From Ochrobactrum sp. Marseille-Q0166 (lineage in GTDB: Bacteria > Pseudomonadota > Alphaproteobacteria > Rhizobiales > Rhizobiaceae): a stretch of DNA of 64,000 bases. The stretch lies in NCBI RefSeq assembly GCF_014397025.1, contig NZ_JACJUO010000002.1:124001-188000 (forward strand), read 5' to 3'. The translations under genes were made by a program, and so were the position numbers. Numbering within the stretch: position 1 is the stretch's first letter; each line of letters begins with the position of its first letter. The notes below the pieces were generated by a model that worked only from the letters and a program-made list of their open reading frames with translations, had not been told where the DNA came from and ran no database searches. Below are positions 63,974-64,000 of this stretch, piece by piece.

Positions 63974-64000
63974 CTAATTTCATCTCCATGGGCCGGCTTC

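Overview
The window reads as an alphaproteobacterium of the Brucella/Ochrobactrum group. The basis is gene content recalled from that group, not a database search: an eryABCD-eryR-tpiA2-rpiB erythritol locus next to fbp and a class II aldolase, eukaryote-type glnII, a manB-manC pair, IalB and YadA-type surface proteins, NrtR, and short palindromic repeats of the rhizobial type. It may lie on the second replicon, where Brucella keeps its ery genes. That placement is inference.

Layout. 1-8 kb is mostly housekeeping: manB (cut by the left edge), manC, mutL, a DUF2093 gene, glnII (minus strand, with a near-perfect sigma-54 promoter) and a photolyase. 8-17 kb is a catabolic cluster: an RpiR regulator, divergent from an N-formylglutamate-amidohydrolase-like gene, a TRAP transporter (Q, M, P), a glutamine-synthetase-like ligase, an aldehyde dehydrogenase and an iron-dependent alcohol dehydrogenase. 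Together these fit a gamma-glutamylated amino-alcohol pathway (inference). 17-24.6 kb is an apiose/apionate cluster under a NanR-like GntR regulator: RuBisCO-like oiaX, oiaK, apnO, then apsD and apnL. 24.7-33.3 kb (minus strand) is a sugar/polyol ABC transporter operon that also carries a DeoR regulator, an FGGY kinase and an FAD polyol-phosphate dehydrogenase of unknown substrate. 34-41.2 kb is the erythritol pathway, and 41.3-43.4 kb holds fba and fbp. 43.9-50.2 kb has a small membrane protein, nrtR, a decayed binding-protein fragment, and a polar amino-acid ABC transporter operon with an AbgB-like amidohydrolase. 50.5-55 kb is nrdHIEF behind a cobalamin riboswitch. 55.2-58.3 kb is an iron alcohol dehydrogenase and an NCS2-like permease behind a hairpin-rich leader. 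58.4-61.2 kb is an AT-rich surface module (YadA-like adhesin and IalB-like protein). 61.2-64 kb holds a CDF-like transporter, nnrS and pseudoazurin.

How the genes work together. From the known reactions, OiaX releases L-erythrulose 1-phosphate, the same compound as the L-3-tetrulose 4-phosphate made by EryB. The apiose and erythritol routes should therefore meet at one C4 sugar phosphate. EryC, TpiA2 (EryH) and RpiB (EryI) can take it to erythrose 4-phosphate, and Fba and Fbp alongside can supply hexose phosphate. The 18-43 kb stretch thus looks like an integrated C4/branched-C5 sugar locus with at least four local regulators (GntR, DeoR, EryD, EryR). No tRNA, rRNA, complete insertion sequence, phage gene or CRISPR array was seen.
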